DNA of 49,565 nucleotides from Verrucomicrobiota bacterium (GTDB lineage: Bacteria > Verrucomicrobiota > Verrucomicrobiia > Opitutales > Intestinicryptomonadaceae): NCBI GenBank assembly GCA_003343565.1, contig QALA01000018.1, forward strand, positions 1 through 49,565, written 5' to 3'. The position numbers and the translations under genes were made by a program. Positions 34,288 through 43,541 of the stretch are shown piece after piece. Every line of letters starts with the position of its first letter. Position 1 is the first letter of the stretch. The notes below the pieces were generated by a model that was not told where the DNA came from, ran no database searches, and saw nothing but the letters and a program-made list of their open reading frames with translations.

Positions 34288-34935
34288 CTATTGTCGGGAC
34301 AAAATAAAATCGGACAATTCGTCGAACGACGGGAATGTGGGCGCGCCGAGTTTTCTCAGCCGGAAAGCCGCGTTGTGCCCGCACTCCATCAGGGCGCAGT
34401 CGGCGCCCATGGCCTTTGCGACGCGGAAATCGTGTTCGGTGTCCCCGACCATCAGGACTTTCTCCGGGGGGATTTTCAGACTTGCGATGTGCTGTCGGCC
34501 GAGTTCCTCTTTTGAAACCGCATAGATGTTGTCCAATCCCGACGCGGAGTCGAGAAACTCCGCAATGCCGAATTTCTCCAGCGCGTCCGCCAGAAAGTCC
34601 CGCCTGTACGCCGAGAGCACGCTCTGCGAAATTCCCGCGCCTTTCAAGGCGAGCATAAGCTCCCGCGCCCCGGAGAAAATCGAGCATTCGGAGCGGCGGG
34701 AATTGTAGGAGCTTATGAAAAACTCCCCGACGGTGCGGAAATCGTGTTTGTCGAAGTCGAAGCCGACGTCCTTGTAGAAGTCGGCGACGGGGAAGCGGAA
34801 GTTGCTGCGGTAGTAGTCGCGGTCTATCTCGCGCAGGCCGTAGGCGCGCGCCATGCGGTTGAACACGTCGACGCTCAAAGCCGTGTCGTCGAGCAGCGTT
34901 CCGTTCCAGTCCCATATGACGTGTTCGTATTTCAT
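34288..34935 (-). CDS. HAD-superfamily hydrolase, phosphoglycolate-phosphatase-like
   Basis: 215 residues of the HAD fold with an alpha-helical cap. Motif I is VIWDWNGTLLDD (nucleophile Asp9). Position +2, normally the Asp general acid, is Asn11, a variant found in some HAD subfamilies. Motif II is SVLSAYRR (Ser), motif III is Lys in KIPPEKVLMVGDT, and motif IV is GDTEHDFRVAKAMGA. It probably removes phosphate from a small metabolite; the substrate is unknown. It is the first gene of a two-gene unit with the ABC-F ATPase and is divergent from the D-2-hydroxyacid dehydrogenase 98 bp away. Confidence 0.9.
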   Translation of the reverse strand: MKYEHVIWDWNGTLLDDTALSVDVFNRMARAYGLREIDRDYYRSNFRFPVADFYKDVGFDFDKHDFRTVGEFFISSYNSRRSECSIFSGARELMLALKGAGISQSVLSAYRRDFLADALEKFGIAEFLDSASGLDNIYAVSKEELGRQHIASLKIPPEKVLMVGDTEHDFRVAKAMGADCALMECGHNAAFRLRKLGAPTFPSFDELSDFILSRQ

Positions 34936-35033
34936 ATGAGCCGTTTTTTATTTCAGATTCGCGGCGTCCGCGCAAACAGATTTTGACGCTTTTTTGTGTT
35001 GCGCCCCCCGCCGGGGGCTTCCAGACTCGCAAG

Positions 35034-35999
35034 ATGAAAAAAATCCGCATAGCGATTCTGGACGCGTACACGACCGTCCGCGACGATTTGGATTGGTCGC
35101 CGCTTGAGAAATTCGGAACCGTCCAATCCTTCGACAGGACGCCTCCCGGCCTGATAGTCGAGCGCGCCCGTTCCGCCGACGCGGTTCTTGTCAACAAAGT
35201 TCCCATGTTCGCCGAGCAGCTTGGGCAGCTTCCGAATTTAAAATACGTCGGAGTGTTGGCGACAGGATACAACAATGTGGATTTGAAGTTCGCCCGCTCG
35301 CGCAACATTCCGGTTTCGAACGCGCCCGGCTATGGGACGGACAGCGTTGCGCAGGCGGTTTTTGCGCATATTTTGAACATCTCGAACCGCGTGCAGGCGC
35401 ACTCCGACGCCGTCGCAAAGGGGGCGTGGGCGCGCAGCAAAGACGTGTGTTTCTGCCTGTCCGCGACGGTCGAGCTTTCGGGAAAGACGCTCGGCGTTTT
35501 CGGATACGGCGCGATAGGGCGCAGGGTTGCGGAAATCGGGGCGGCGTTCGGCATGAGGGTGTTGGCGTTTTCGCCGAGCAGAACTGCGGGAACGCGCGAC
35601 GCGGTTGCCGAATTTGTCCGCGCCGACGAATTGTTTTCGCGCTCCGACGCAATAAGCCTAAACTGTCCCCTAAACGGCGCGACAGCCGGCATCGTCTGCG
35701 CCGGGACCATAGCCAAGATGCGCAGGGGCGTGTGGATAATAAACGCGGGCAGGGGCGGACTCGTGGACGAGTGCGCGCTTGCGGAGGCCCTTGAAAGCGG
35801 CGCGGTCGGCGCGGCGGGTTTGGACGTTCTCTGCGAGGAGCCGCCCGTTTCCGGAAGCCCGCTCATAGGCGCGCCCAACTGTTTCATAACGCCGCACAAC
35901 GCGTGGGCCACCCGCGAAGCCCGCGCGCGCCTGATTGAAATCGCCGCCGAAAATATAGCCTCGTGGCTCGACGGCAAGCCGCGAAATATTGTGAATTGA
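35034..35999 (+). CDS. D-2-hydroxyacid dehydrogenase (glycerate dehydrogenase-like)
   Basis: 321 residues from the ATG at 35034, where the conserved MKKIRIAILDAYT begins; the longer open frame adds an unlikely 17-residue extension. It is an NAD(P)-dependent reductase of 2-oxo acids such as hydroxypyruvate. NAD fold GVFGYGAIGRRVAE (about 155-168), INAGRGGLVDECAL, and the catalytic His in FITPHNAW are visible, with the catalytic Arg in the SLNCPLN...INAGRG region and an acidic residue in DVLCEEPP. Similarity to HprA-type hydroxypyruvate reductases is inferred from motif style. The enzyme is cytosolic, with no signal peptide. Confidence 0.93.
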   Translation: MKKIRIAILDAYTTVRDDLDWSPLEKFGTVQSFDRTPPGLIVERARSADAVLVNKVPMFAEQLGQLPNLKYVGVLATGYNNVDLKFARSRNIPVSNAPGYGTDSVAQAVFAHILNISNRVQAHSDAVAKGAWARSKDVCFCLSATVELSGKTLGVFGYGAIGRRVAEIGAAFGMRVLAFSPSRTAGTRDAVAEFVRADELFSRSDAISLNCPLNGATAGIVCAGTIAKMRRGVWIINAGRGGLVDECALAEALESGAVGAAGLDVLCEEPPVSGSPLIGAPNCFITPHNAWATREARARLIEIAAENIASWLDGKPRNIVN

Positions 36000-36174
36000 G
36001 AGGCCGGCTTGTCTCCGTCCCGCTTTCCGCCCGGCGGACAATTCGCAAAATGTTGCGAACCTGCGGGATTGCAAGTTGTCTTAGACATTCGGCGGCTCGG
36101 CGGGCAGGGCGTCCGTTCGACCGCATGGAGGCATATTTGGCGCGCGCTTTAATTTAATTGACAAGAGGTCCAAC

Positions 36175-36193
36175 TTTAACCATTCGGTTTAAA
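36175..36193. promoter_or_regulatory. Inverted repeat upstream of the efflux operon, possible operator
   Basis: TTTAACC (36175-36181) faces GGTTTAAA (36186-36193) across ATTC, a near-perfect palindrome with one extra T. A perfect -35 box TTGACA lies just upstream at 36158-36163, so a bound repressor would cover the promoter. No TetR- or MarR-type regulator gene is adjacent, so the partner is unknown. Confidence 0.4.
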
Positions 36194-36293
36194 ATTTAAA
36201 ATAAATAAACACACAATGCGGTTTCGCGCGGGACTTTTCGGAGTGGGGAATTTCGGGGAGAGCGCCCGGTCGGGATTTGCAGTACGGCATGAT

Positions 36294-37637
36294 ATGAAAG
36301 AGATTCCATTGTTGATTGTCGCCGCGCTTGCGGTTGCGCTTAGCGGCTGTGCCAAAGAGCAGAAGAGGGATTCGCTCATTCCTCCGACTCCCGCCCTCCT
36401 GACGCCGGCGGTGTCGAAGGACGTGTATGCGTACATAGCCACATCAGGAACCACGGCGGCGTTTGAGAGCGTCAGCATAGTTCCGCAGGTGTCGGGCCAA
36501 ATTGTGAAAATCAATTTCAAGCAGGGCGAATTTGTCAAGGCTGGCCAGATATTGGCCGAAATCGACAAGCGTCCGTATCGGGCGGCCGTCATGCAGGCGG
36601 AGGGCAACTTAAAGCAGGCTCTCGCGCAGCTGAAGATAGACGAGCTTGAGGTCGAGCGCAACAGAAAGCTCGCCAAGAACAATTACGTGGACAAGCAGAC
36701 GTTCGACTCCTACGTGGCCAAAGTGGAATCCGACAAGGGCACGGTGGAGGCTCTCAAGGGCGCGTTGGAAACCGCCAAGATAAATTTGGACTGGTGCGAT
36801 CTCCGCGCTCCCGTGGACGGCAAAGTCGGCTTGTACAACATAAACGTGGGCAACGTCGTCACCGCAAATTCCTCGGCGATTACCACGATTGAGCACGCGG
36901 ACAAGCTGTATGTCGATTTCGTAATTCCCAGCCAGCGCCTTTACGACGCTCTTGGGCTGATGAAGGAGCGCGGCGGAATGTTGGATATTACGGTGTCGTA
37001 CATAGAGGACGACATGGCTTCCAAACGCTTTCGCCGGGCGAAAGTCAACGTTGTGCTCAACAGGATACGCTACGAGACGGGAACGGCCGTTCTGCGCGGA
37101 GAGCTGGACAACGCCGACCACCTCTTTTGGCCCGACCAGCCCGTGAAGGTGGTCGTGGACATGGCCAAGCTGGATTCCGCCGTGCTCGTTCCCGACGAGT
37201 GCGTCCAGATGAACCAGTCGGGAGAGTTCGTCTACGTGGCGACCCCCTACAAGGGGGGAGTGTACGTCATGCGCCAGCAGCCGGTTGAAAGCGGCCAGCT
37301 CTATCCGGGGCAGATGCGCCTTGTCAAGGGCGGGGTCAAAAGCGGGGAGCTTGTCGCGCTCCGGGTCAGCGACCTGCGCTTGCAGGCCGGTCCGTTCGTT
37401 TACCGCGCGGACGCCGGCGGCCGCATAATGGACGCCGAAGGCAAGCCGATTCTGGATCCTGAATCGATGCGCAAATTTATGTACGAGGCTTCCACCATAG
37501 CGGGGGAACTTCGGGCGGAATACATGAAGAAGGCCGCGCAGTCGGCGGCTAAGGCGGACGCCGTGCAGGCGCAGGTAAGGGCGGCAACCCGGTCCGTCAA
37601 CTCCGGCGCCGCTTCCGGAGCGGGGGCGCAAAAGTAG
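36294..37637 (+). CDS. RND efflux periplasmic adaptor (membrane fusion protein), lipoprotein
   Basis: 447 residues from the ATG at 36294; the open frame reaches back to 36216. This start begins a lipoprotein signal, MKEIPLLIVAALAVALSGC, with Cys19 as the lipidated residue, as in AcrA/MexA. The lipoyl halves (VSIVPQVSGQIVKINFKQGEFVKAGQILAEID and LRAPVDGKVG), the helical hairpin between them and the beta-barrel domain are recognisable. The C-terminal 60 residues are an Ala-rich, probably disordered extension longer than usual. It links the inner-membrane pump (next gene, 75 bp) to the TolC-like channel. Confidence 0.95.
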   Translation: MKEIPLLIVAALAVALSGCAKEQKRDSLIPPTPALLTPAVSKDVYAYIATSGTTAAFESVSIVPQVSGQIVKINFKQGEFVKAGQILAEIDKRPYRAAVMQAEGNLKQALAQLKIDELEVERNRKLAKNNYVDKQTFDSYVAKVESDKGTVEALKGALETAKINLDWCDLRAPVDGKVGLYNINVGNVVTANSSAITTIEHADKLYVDFVIPSQRLYDALGLMKERGGMLDITVSYIEDDMASKRFRRAKVNVVLNRIRYETGTAVLRGELDNADHLFWPDQPVKVVVDMAKLDSAVLVPDECVQMNQSGEFVYVATPYKGGVYVMRQQPVESGQLYPGQMRLVKGGVKSGELVALRVSDLRLQAGPFVYRADAGGRIMDAEGKPILDPESMRKFMYEASTIAGELRAEYMKKAAQSAAKADAVQAQVRAATRSVNSGAASGAGAQK

Positions 37638-37712
37638 CGCGCCCCGTTTTGAGGTTTCGCCGGTTAGTACGGGCGTCGAAGGGCATGAGACAATTTTTAC
37701 GGAGCTTTTCCT

Positions 37713-40700
37713 ATGGCGGAAGACAAGAGTAGCCAACGGGCCGACATCGAGGCCGAAGAAAACAAGCAGATAAAGGGGACGTCGATATCCGACGTGTTTA
37801 TAAACAGGCCGGTCATGACCGTGCTGCTCGCTCTTGCGGCGATGTTTTTCGGAGTTTTTTCGTACATGTCCATGCCGGTGAACGACCTTCCCGGAGTGGA
37901 TTACCCCGTAATTCAGGTGAGCGTCAGCTATCCGGGCGCCGACCCCAGCATAATGGCGGCAAACATCGCCTCTCCGCTGGAGCAGCAGTTCATGCAGATT
38001 CCCGGCATTGAAATGGTGACCAGCAGAAACAGTTTCGGGGCGACGTCCCTCGTCCTCCAGTTTTCGCTGAACAAAAACATATCCGCCGCCGCCACCGACG
38101 TTCAGAGCGCCATACAGCGCGCAATGGGCAACCTGCCTTCCGACCTCCCGTCGCCGCCGTCGTTCACGCAGGACAATCCGAACGACATGCCCATATACGT
38201 CATAACCGCAATCAGCAAGGACATGACAGTCGGGAAGCTGTACGACTACGCGTTCACGCAGGTGGCGCAGCAGCTGAACATGGTTGAGGGCGTGTCGAAA
38301 GTCGACGTTTACGCCTCGCCGCGCGCGGTTCGCATAGAGGTCGACACGCAGAAGCTCTACAATCTCGGCTATACTATGACCGACTTGAAGAACGCCCTTG
38401 CGCGCTCCACCAACATGACCGGCTCCGGCAATCTCGACGGCCCCACGACGCAGTTCGTCCTGTTCCCCGACACTCAGCTTTCGGAGGCCAAGGATTACGA
38501 AGGGCTTGTCGTCGGCTACAAGGACGGCGCCCCAATTTATCTGCGCGACATCGCAAAGGCCGTCGATTCCATTCAGTACGACACCCTGAACGCCTCATTC
38601 TGGACGCGCACCACGCCTACCGACGACGGCTACGCCTCCATCGCCATGGGCATCAGAAAGCGGGCCGACGGCAACGCCGTCACCACCGTAGCCGGCTTGA
38701 AAAAGGCGATCGAGAGGCTCGGCGAGGAGCTGCCCTCCAGTGTGGAGCTATTTGAGTTTTACGACCGCTCTACCCTCATCATAGACAACATCGAGGACGT
38801 CAAAGAGACTCTGTTTATAGCGTTTGTTCTGGTGGTTTTCGTGATATTTTTGTTTCTCGGCCGCTTTAGGGACACCCTCATACCGACGGTCGCGCTTCCG
38901 TTTTCGCTGTTGCTGACGTTCATTTTCATGTACGCGTTCGGCTTCTCGATAAACAACCTGTCGCTCATGGGGCTGACGATGGCGATAGGCTTTCTGGTTG
39001 ACGACGCCATTGTGTTTCTCGAAAACGTCGTGCGCAGAATGGAGGACTTCGGAGAAACTCCGCGGCTGGCGACTTTCAAGTCCGCGCGCGAGATTTCCTT
39101 CACCATTTTGAGCATGACGCTGTCACTTGCCGCCGTATTCATACCGCTCGTGTTCATGAGCGGCATAACGGGGCGCGTGTTCAAGGAGTTCTCGGTGACG
39201 ATAGTGACGGCCACCCTCATGTCGGGCTTAGTGAGCCTAACCATGACTCCGATGATGTGCGCGCGCGTGTTGCAGGGCAGGACGAAAAACCTTTCGGACA
39301 AAACGCCCGTGGAGAGGGTGTCGCACGCGGTGGAGGCGGCGTTTCTTCGCTTTTACTCCCCGACGCTGTCGTGGTTTTTGCGCCGCAATGTGCTGACGTT
39401 CGGCATAATTGTCGTTTGCCTGTGCGGCGTCGTGTACTTTTTCCGCGTTCTTCCGCAGATATTCTTCCCGATCGGGGACAGCGGATTCATGCAGGGCGTC
39501 TTTGTGACGAACACCAAAGCTTCGACATACGAGATAGGGAGGCTTCAAAAGGACGTGTCGCGCGTTATCCAGTCCAATCCCGCGGTGAAGAACTACATAC
39601 TCGTTTCGGGCGTTTCGGCCTTCATAAACCAGAACATGGGCTTCGGCTTCATAGTTCTTGAGGACAAGGACAAGCGCCCGCCCATCGAGGAGGTCGCAAA
39701 CCAGATAAACAGCGGGATTTCGATGATACCCGGATTGGTGTCGTCGTTTCAGGCGCAGCCGACTCTGAAAATATCCACCGGCGCTACGAGCACCCAGCAG
39801 GGCAAGTACGCCTTCGCCATGACCTCGATGAGCCAGCAGGATTTGTTCGCCGCCTCGCAGAAGCTGATGAACGCCCTTTCAATGCGCCGCACGGATTTGT
39901 TCTCGAACCTTCAAAGCGACCTGTACATAGACAATCCGCAGGTGACCCTGAAGCCGTACCGCGACAAAATAGCGATGCTCGGCAGCTCCCCGAACGTGTA
40001 TTCGGACGTGTTCAAGGATTCTTTTGCAAAGAATTTCTACTACCTGATAAAGTCGCCGTTCCAGCAGTATTGGACCATCATGGAGGCCAAGAAGTCTCAG
40101 AGGTCGTTTGTCAACGATCTCGACTGGCTCAATTTCTCCGCCGACTCCATAATCACTGGCGGCCAGCCCGTCCGCACGCTCTCCGGAAGCGGAACGCAGG
40201 GGCAGCAGGCCTATACGCTGTCCGACATGATTCCCTTTAAGGCGATATCCGCGACGCAGAAAATTCTGGCTCCCGTGACGATAAACCACATCAACAACTT
40301 CCCGTCCGTCACGATATACTTCGACCTATATCCCGGAGTGGCCATAGGCGACGTGACAAAAATCGTGGGGGAAATGGCAAAGCAGGTCCTGCCGCAGAAC
40401 GTCAACGGCATGTTCATAGGCGAGGCCGTCACGTTTCAGCAGACAATGCACAGCCTGTTCGTGCTGGTGTTCGTGGCGATATTCGTCATGTACATAATCC
40501 TCGGCATTCTTTACGAGAGTTATATCCACCCCGTCACCGTTCTGATAGCTCTGCCGATAGCCATAGTGGGAGGTCTGGGTAGCCTGTGGCTGTTCGACAT
40601 GGAGCTTTCCATATATTCGGCAATCGGCATATTCATGCTGATGGGCATAGTGAAGAAAAACGGCATCATGATGGTCGACTTCGCAATTCAGCGCGAGGCG

Positions 40701-41006
40701 CAGGGGCTGGAGCCGCGCGACGCCGTGCACGAAGCCTGCATGGAGCGTTTCCGCCCGATTATAATGACGACGTTCGCCGCGCTTATGGGCATGTTGCCAA
40801 TCGCGCTCGGCTGGGGCAAGGCCGACGCCGAAAGCCGCATACCGCTGGGGGTTGTGGTTGTCGGCGGCCTGATATTCTCGCAGCTTGTGACGCTCTACAT
40901 AGTTCCCGTGGTGTATTTGTGGATGGACGCGTTCCAGAGGCGCGTGCTCGACAAAATCCCGTTCTTTGCGCGCGGCCGCATAGGCGTAGTGCAGTTAGAC
41001 CAATGA
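37713..41006 (+). CDS. RND multidrug efflux pump, inner-membrane transporter (HAE1 family)
   Basis: 1097 residues, typical for AcrB/MdtB/OqxB-type proton-driven pumps. An N-terminal cytoplasmic extension (about 30 residues) precedes TM1 (NRPVMTVLLALAAMFFGVFSYM). Periplasmic pore and docking domains follow (DLPGVDYPVIQVSVSYPGADPSIM). TM4 carries the proton-relay pair in GFLVDDAIVFLENVVRRMED. The second half repeats the architecture (FVTNTKASTYEIGRLQKD; IGIFMLMGIVKKNGIMMVDF). Substrates are not predictable. The gene is in an adaptor-pump-channel operon, and its TGA overlaps the ATG of the channel gene. Confidence 0.97.
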   Translation: MAEDKSSQRADIEAEENKQIKGTSISDVFINRPVMTVLLALAAMFFGVFSYMSMPVNDLPGVDYPVIQVSVSYPGADPSIMAANIASPLEQQFMQIPGIEMVTSRNSFGATSLVLQFSLNKNISAAATDVQSAIQRAMGNLPSDLPSPPSFTQDNPNDMPIYVITAISKDMTVGKLYDYAFTQVAQQLNMVEGVSKVDVYASPRAVRIEVDTQKLYNLGYTMTDLKNALARSTNMTGSGNLDGPTTQFVLFPDTQLSEAKDYEGLVVGYKDGAPIYLRDIAKAVDSIQYDTLNASFWTRTTPTDDGYASIAMGIRKRADGNAVTTVAGLKKAIERLGEELPSSVELFEFYDRSTLIIDNIEDVKETLFIAFVLVVFVIFLFLGRFRDTLIPTVALPFSLLLTFIFMYAFGFSINNLSLMGLTMAIGFLVDDAIVFLENVVRRMEDFGETPRLATFKSAREISFTILSMTLSLAAVFIPLVFMSGITGRVFKEFSVTIVTATLMSGLVSLTMTPMMCARVLQGRTKNLSDKTPVERVSHAVEAAFLRFYSPTLSWFLRRNVLTFGIIVVCLCGVVYFFRVLPQIFFPIGDSGFMQGVFVTNTKASTYEIGRLQKDVSRVIQSNPAVKNYILVSGVSAFINQNMGFGFIVLEDKDKRPPIEEVANQINSGISMIPGLVSSFQAQPTLKISTGATSTQQGKYAFAMTSMSQQDLFAASQKLMNALSMRRTDLFSNLQSDLYIDNPQVTLKPYRDKIAMLGSSPNVYSDVFKDSFAKNFYYLIKSPFQQYWTIMEAKKSQRSFVNDLDWLNFSADSIITGGQPVRTLSGSGTQGQQAYTLSDMIPFKAISATQKILAPVTINHINNFPSVTIYFDLYPGVAIGDVTKIVGEMAKQVLPQNVNGMFIGEAVTFQQTMHSLFVLVFVAIFVMYIILGILYESYIHPVTVLIALPIAIVGGLGSLWLFDMELSIYSAIGIFMLMGIVKKNGIMMVDFAIQREAQGLEPRDAVHEACMERFRPIIMTTFAALMGMLPIALGWGKADAESRIPLGVVVVGGLIFSQLVTLYIVPVVYLWMDAFQRRVLDKIPFFARGRIGVVQLDQ

Positions 41007-42658
41007 AACGGGCAACAATGAGGTTTTTCGCAATCATGAAAAGCAGGATTTTTACAGCACTCATAGGCGCGCTTGCGGCGGCTTGCGGCGGCTGCGTGTC
41101 GGTGGACGACTCGGTTGCCCAAAAGCCCTCCGCATATTGGAAGGCGCAGGAATCCGACGTTCCGCAGAAAGAAATATCTCCGGAGCAAATTCTGACCGAC
41201 AAAATTCTCACGCAGGAGGAAATGTCGGAGCGCGCGAAGCAAAAGCGCGACGAGGCTCTTAAGGCCGCCCAGGCCGAGCCGAAGGCGCAGCCGTCGGGGG
41301 GCGCGCAGCCCGAAAAGATGGCGCTGTCGGGGGCGGAGAAGCTCGAATTGGGCAGGCCGCTCGAAATTGAGGATTTGGTGGACATAGCCCTCGAAAACAA
41401 TACGCAGACGCGCGTCTACTGGTTCCAGGCCAAAGTCTATGCGGCAAACAAGGGGAAGGCGTATTCGTCGTACTACCCGCAGGTGTCGGTCGGGGCGCAG
41501 GTTTACCGCTCCAAGGTAAAGCCAAGCATGGAGTATCTGCCGAACATCGGACACTACTACGAAACCGGATACGGGCCGTCGGCGGAAATAACCTGGCTGC
41601 TCTACGACTTCGGAAAGCGCGAATCGCAAGTGGAGTCCGCGCGCGAGGCTCTCAGGGCTGCGAACTTCGACTACAATCAGGCAATTCAAGATGTGGTGCT
41701 GAACGTGAACGTGGCCTATTACAACCTCTATGCGGCCATGGGCAGCGTGCGCGCGGCGCGCATGACGATTGAGGACGCAAAGACGTCTTACGAGTCCGCC
41801 AACGCGCGCCTCCAAGAGGGCGTGGGGCGCAAACAGGACATGCTGAACGCGCTTGCGAACTACCGCAATGCGGAGTACTATTATGAAAAGGCGGTTTCGG
41901 AGGTCGAGACGGCGCGCGCGAATTTGGCCTTGGCGCTCGGAATAAGGGTAAGCCAAAACCTTAAAATTTCGGGCGAAATATCGCTTCCGGATTCCAAGGA
42001 GGCTTCCGAGAAAATCGACGCGCTGATAGCGAAGGCGTTGAGGTCGCGCCAGAGCCTGCTGGCGGCGTATGCGCAGTTGGGCAAGGCCGCCGCGGATACG
42101 GAGGCTGCGCGCAGAAATTTCCTCCCGCAAATAGGCGCCTACGGACAGGCGGCGTACACGGATTTCAGCTCGTCGGAAAGGGGGGCGCAGGAGCAGTACA
42201 CCGTCGGATTGCAGCTGTCGTGGAGCATATTTGAGGGCTTCGCAAGAAAGTACGATTTGATTGCCGCAAAGATGAACGAGCGCATACAGGCCCAAAACTT
42301 GAAGGCGGCCGAAATAGAAATAATATCCAATATTTGGACGTACTATCACGCCTATCAGAGCGCCCTCAAACAGGTCGCCAGCATGAAGGCGGCGGTGGAG
42401 GCCAACGAGCAGGCCTACGAGGCCACGCGCATGGGTTATGAAAACAGCGTCAACAGCATTACCGACTTGCTGAATGCGCAAAACAGCCTTTCGACGGCGC
42501 GCGAAGAGCAGGTGCAGGCCAATGCGACGCTCGCAGTGTCGATAGCGAGGCTCGCCCACGCGACGGGCGCGCTCACATCTACCGTTCCGCCGGAATCCGA
42601 TTTGGAGTCGATTCCGGAAGCTTCCCGTTCGTCGAATTCTGCCAAGCCGTCCAAATAG
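41003..42658 (+). CDS. TolC-family outer membrane efflux channel
   Basis: 551 residues from the ATG that overlaps the stop of the pump gene (ATGA, 41003-41006). In-frame Mets at 41018 and 41036 are alternatives; the last gives MKSRIFTALIGALAAACGGC, a lipoprotein-like signal. A 70-residue charged/Pro-rich segment precedes the outer membrane efflux domain, which contains two repeats of long helices (LEIEDLVDIALENNTQTRV; AYSSYYPQVSVGAQVYRS; NVNVAYYNLYAAMGSVRAARM; RNFLPQIGAYGQAAYTDF). It forms the exit duct of the tripartite pump. The in-frame ORF upstream of 41003 overlaps the pump gene and is not real. Confidence 0.94.
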   Translation: MKRATMRFFAIMKSRIFTALIGALAAACGGCVSVDDSVAQKPSAYWKAQESDVPQKEISPEQILTDKILTQEEMSERAKQKRDEALKAAQAEPKAQPSGGAQPEKMALSGAEKLELGRPLEIEDLVDIALENNTQTRVYWFQAKVYAANKGKAYSSYYPQVSVGAQVYRSKVKPSMEYLPNIGHYYETGYGPSAEITWLLYDFGKRESQVESAREALRAANFDYNQAIQDVVLNVNVAYYNLYAAMGSVRAARMTIEDAKTSYESANARLQEGVGRKQDMLNALANYRNAEYYYEKAVSEVETARANLALALGIRVSQNLKISGEISLPDSKEASEKIDALIAKALRSRQSLLAAYAQLGKAAADTEAARRNFLPQIGAYGQAAYTDFSSSERGAQEQYTVGLQLSWSIFEGFARKYDLIAAKMNERIQAQNLKAAEIEIISNIWTYYHAYQSALKQVASMKAAVEANEQAYEATRMGYENSVNSITDLLNAQNSLSTAREEQVQANATLAVSIARLAHATGALTSTVPPESDLESIPEASRSSNSAKPSK

Positions 42659-43541
42659 GGCGGCGCGCGACGGGGTGGCGCACAATGAAAAACTTATTTG
42701 TCAGTACAGCGGAAGGCTGACCGACCGGACTCTACCCGTCCGCCGAAAATTTTGTTCGCACGGCGGAACTCTGACCGACCGTTCCCCGTCCTCGGCGGTT
42801 TGCGATTGAGTTTTAGGCGGCGACGGGCGCGTTTGCCGTCTGTTCGCAGGCGTTCCGTCTGCTGTTGGGCGTCGGTTTGCCGGCGGTCCATCGGCGGTTC
42901 GCAGGATTTAATAAATGCCGTTTCGTTTGCGAAATTTGGGTTTGAAAATTGCGGGTTAAAATATCCGCGCGCGATTGGAGCGGTTATTCGCGACGAGGTG
43001 GCTGTATACCGAAAAATTTGTCACTATAACGTAAGGCTGACCGACCGGGTTCTACCCGTCCGCTGAAAAATTTTGTTCGCACAGCGGAACTCTGACCGAC
43101 CGGGTTCCCCCTCTCCCCCCGTCTGCGGCGGTTTGCGATTGAGTTTTTGGCGGCGACGGGCGCGTTTGCCGTCTGCTCGCAGGCGTTCCGTCTGCTGTTG
43201 GGCGTCGGTTTGCCGTCGGCCCGTCGGCGGAATGTCGGCGGTTCGCAGGATTTAATAAATGCCGTTTCGCTTGCGGAACTTTGGGTTTGAAAATGGCGGA
43301 TTAGAATGTCCGCGCGCGCGGTTGGAACGGTTCTGCGCTTCTTTTGGAGTGCGGTTTGATTTTACGGTTGTCCGCCGTTTGCCTTTTTTCGTGCGCCGTA
43401 TTTGCACGCGCGACGGCGTTTAAGTTCGTTTTTTTGGTTTAATATTTTCCGATTTATTCGATTGAAAGTTTGCGCAAGTTGAGTTTTTTATTGTGTTTTA
43501 CGCGTCGACCTTCAAAGTCGTCCAAAAGGGGGGAATAAATT
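42659..43541. other. Long non-coding gap occupied by a tandem duplication
   Basis: About 880 bp between the efflux operon and the next gene. Two-thirds of it is the direct duplication listed separately. Reading frames here are Arg-rich on both strands and lack ribosome binding sites, so I call no protein. Confidence 0.6.
42688..43337. repeat. Direct duplication, two copies of about 300-330 bp
   Basis: Copy 1 (about 42688-42991) and copy 2 (about 43011-43337) share the order of blocks: an AAATTTGTCA-like start, GCTGACCGACCGG, TCTACCCGTCCGC, TTTTGTTCGCAC, a second CTGACCGACCG, GCGGTTTGCGATTGAGTTTT, GGCGACGGGCGCGTTTGCCG, GGCGTTCCGTCTGCTGTTGG and CAGGATTTAATAAATGCCG. Point differences and small insertions make copy 2 longer. 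CTGACCGACCG occurs twice in each copy, four times in all. No transposase, terminal inverted repeat or recognised RNA family was found. It may be a structured RNA or a genome-wide intergenic repeat. Confidence 0.88.

Noticed and set aside
35003..35016. CCCCC-GCC-GGGGG hairpin before the D-2-hydroxyacid dehydrogenase gene
   Set aside because: A short GC stem without a T-run; too little to call a terminator or riboswitch.
40586..41002. Long N-terminal extension of the TolC-like frame
   Set aside because: It lies inside the RND pump gene in another frame. The ATGA overlap at 41003 gives a natural start.
42659..43541. Insertion sequence origin for the duplicated block
   Set aside because: No transposase frame, no terminal inverted repeats and no target-site duplication could be found.
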